12,865 bases of DNA, from assembly GCA_934196125.1 (NCBI GenBank), contig CAKPVT010000040.1:1-12865 (forward strand). Reading direction: 5' to 3'. The position numbers and the translations under genes are program-made. The notes beneath the pieces are model-generated. The model did not search any database and had not been told where the DNA came from. It saw only the letters and a program-made list of their open reading frames with translations. The stretch's first letter is position 1; each line of letters begins with the position of its first letter. Shown piece by piece: positions 12,822 through 12,865 of the stretch. This DNA is from an uncultured Streptococcus sp. (GTDB taxonomy: Bacteria; Bacillota; Bacilli; Lactobacillales; Streptococcaceae).

Positions 12822-12865
12822 GTATAAACCCTTTCTTTAATTATTTTTTAGATTTGTTTTATACT

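Noticed and set aside
1..12865. CRISPR, tRNA/rRNA, riboswitch, toxin-antitoxin or defence system
   Set aside because: No repeat-spacer array, no tRNA- or rRNA-like sequence and no riboswitch-like leader was seen. The genes present are repair, transport, regulation and redox types.

Overview
The window looks like a chromosomal stretch of a low-GC Firmicute. It is most probably a Streptococcus of the S. bovis/S. equinus group (gallolyticus, macedonicus, infantarius or lutetiensis type). Reasons: the UvrC sequence is close to streptococcal UvrC from its first residues, ribosome binding sites are AGGAGG/AAAGGAG, extended -10 (TGnTATAAT) promoters are frequent, and the gene families are typically streptococcal. 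The species-group assignment is inference; no rRNA or tRNA is present to test it.

Layout, left to right. (1) 1-89: the end of an IS3-family (IS150-type) insertion sequence with the first codons of its orfA on the minus strand. (2) 128-1846: a minus-strand polytopic membrane protein. (3) 1921-3899: uvrC, whose 3' end overlaps the start of a decayed ACT-domain gene. (4) 4021-5140: a plus-strand LtrA-family membrane-protein gene broken by a 13-bp tandem duplication and two further frameshifts, fused at its 3' end to (5) 5125-5320, a minus-strand remnant of an aldehyde/succinate-semialdehyde dehydrogenase gene that still has a good promoter. (6) 5418-7416: a divergent YeiH-family transporter and LysR-type regulator pair sharing a short promoter region with a near-perfect 24-bp palindrome. 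(7) 7491-8161: a Crp/Fnr-type regulator gene with one frameshift, closed by a strong bidirectional terminator. (8) 8236-9515: a YjjG-type HAD nucleotidase and a YkgJ-type cysteine-cluster protein, each with its own promoter. (9) 9636-10505: a 289-aa protein I do not recognise. (10) 10649-12782: a minus-strand cluster of MerR regulator (frameshifted), aldo/keto reductase (intact), carboxymuconolactone-decarboxylase-like protein (C-terminal frameshift) and cupin (intact).

Functional reading. uvrC is the core housekeeping gene (nucleotide excision repair). The YeiH/LysR pair is a self-contained transporter-regulator module. The MerR/AKR/CMD/cupin cluster resembles small redox or carbonyl-stress cassettes whose MerR regulator sits at the head of the operon.

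The strongest theme is gene decay. Five loci (ACT, LtrA, aldehyde dehydrogenase, Crp/Fnr, MerR) are clearly broken and one (CMD) has an altered C-terminus, next to intact neighbours. This fits reductive evolution as in food- or host-adapted streptococci, although several single-base lesions could be sequencing errors. I found no phage, CRISPR array, toxin-antitoxin module or convincing new defence system. The least explained items are the 289-aa protein, two genes whose start codons sit where a leaderless transcript would begin, and the YeiH/LysR operator.
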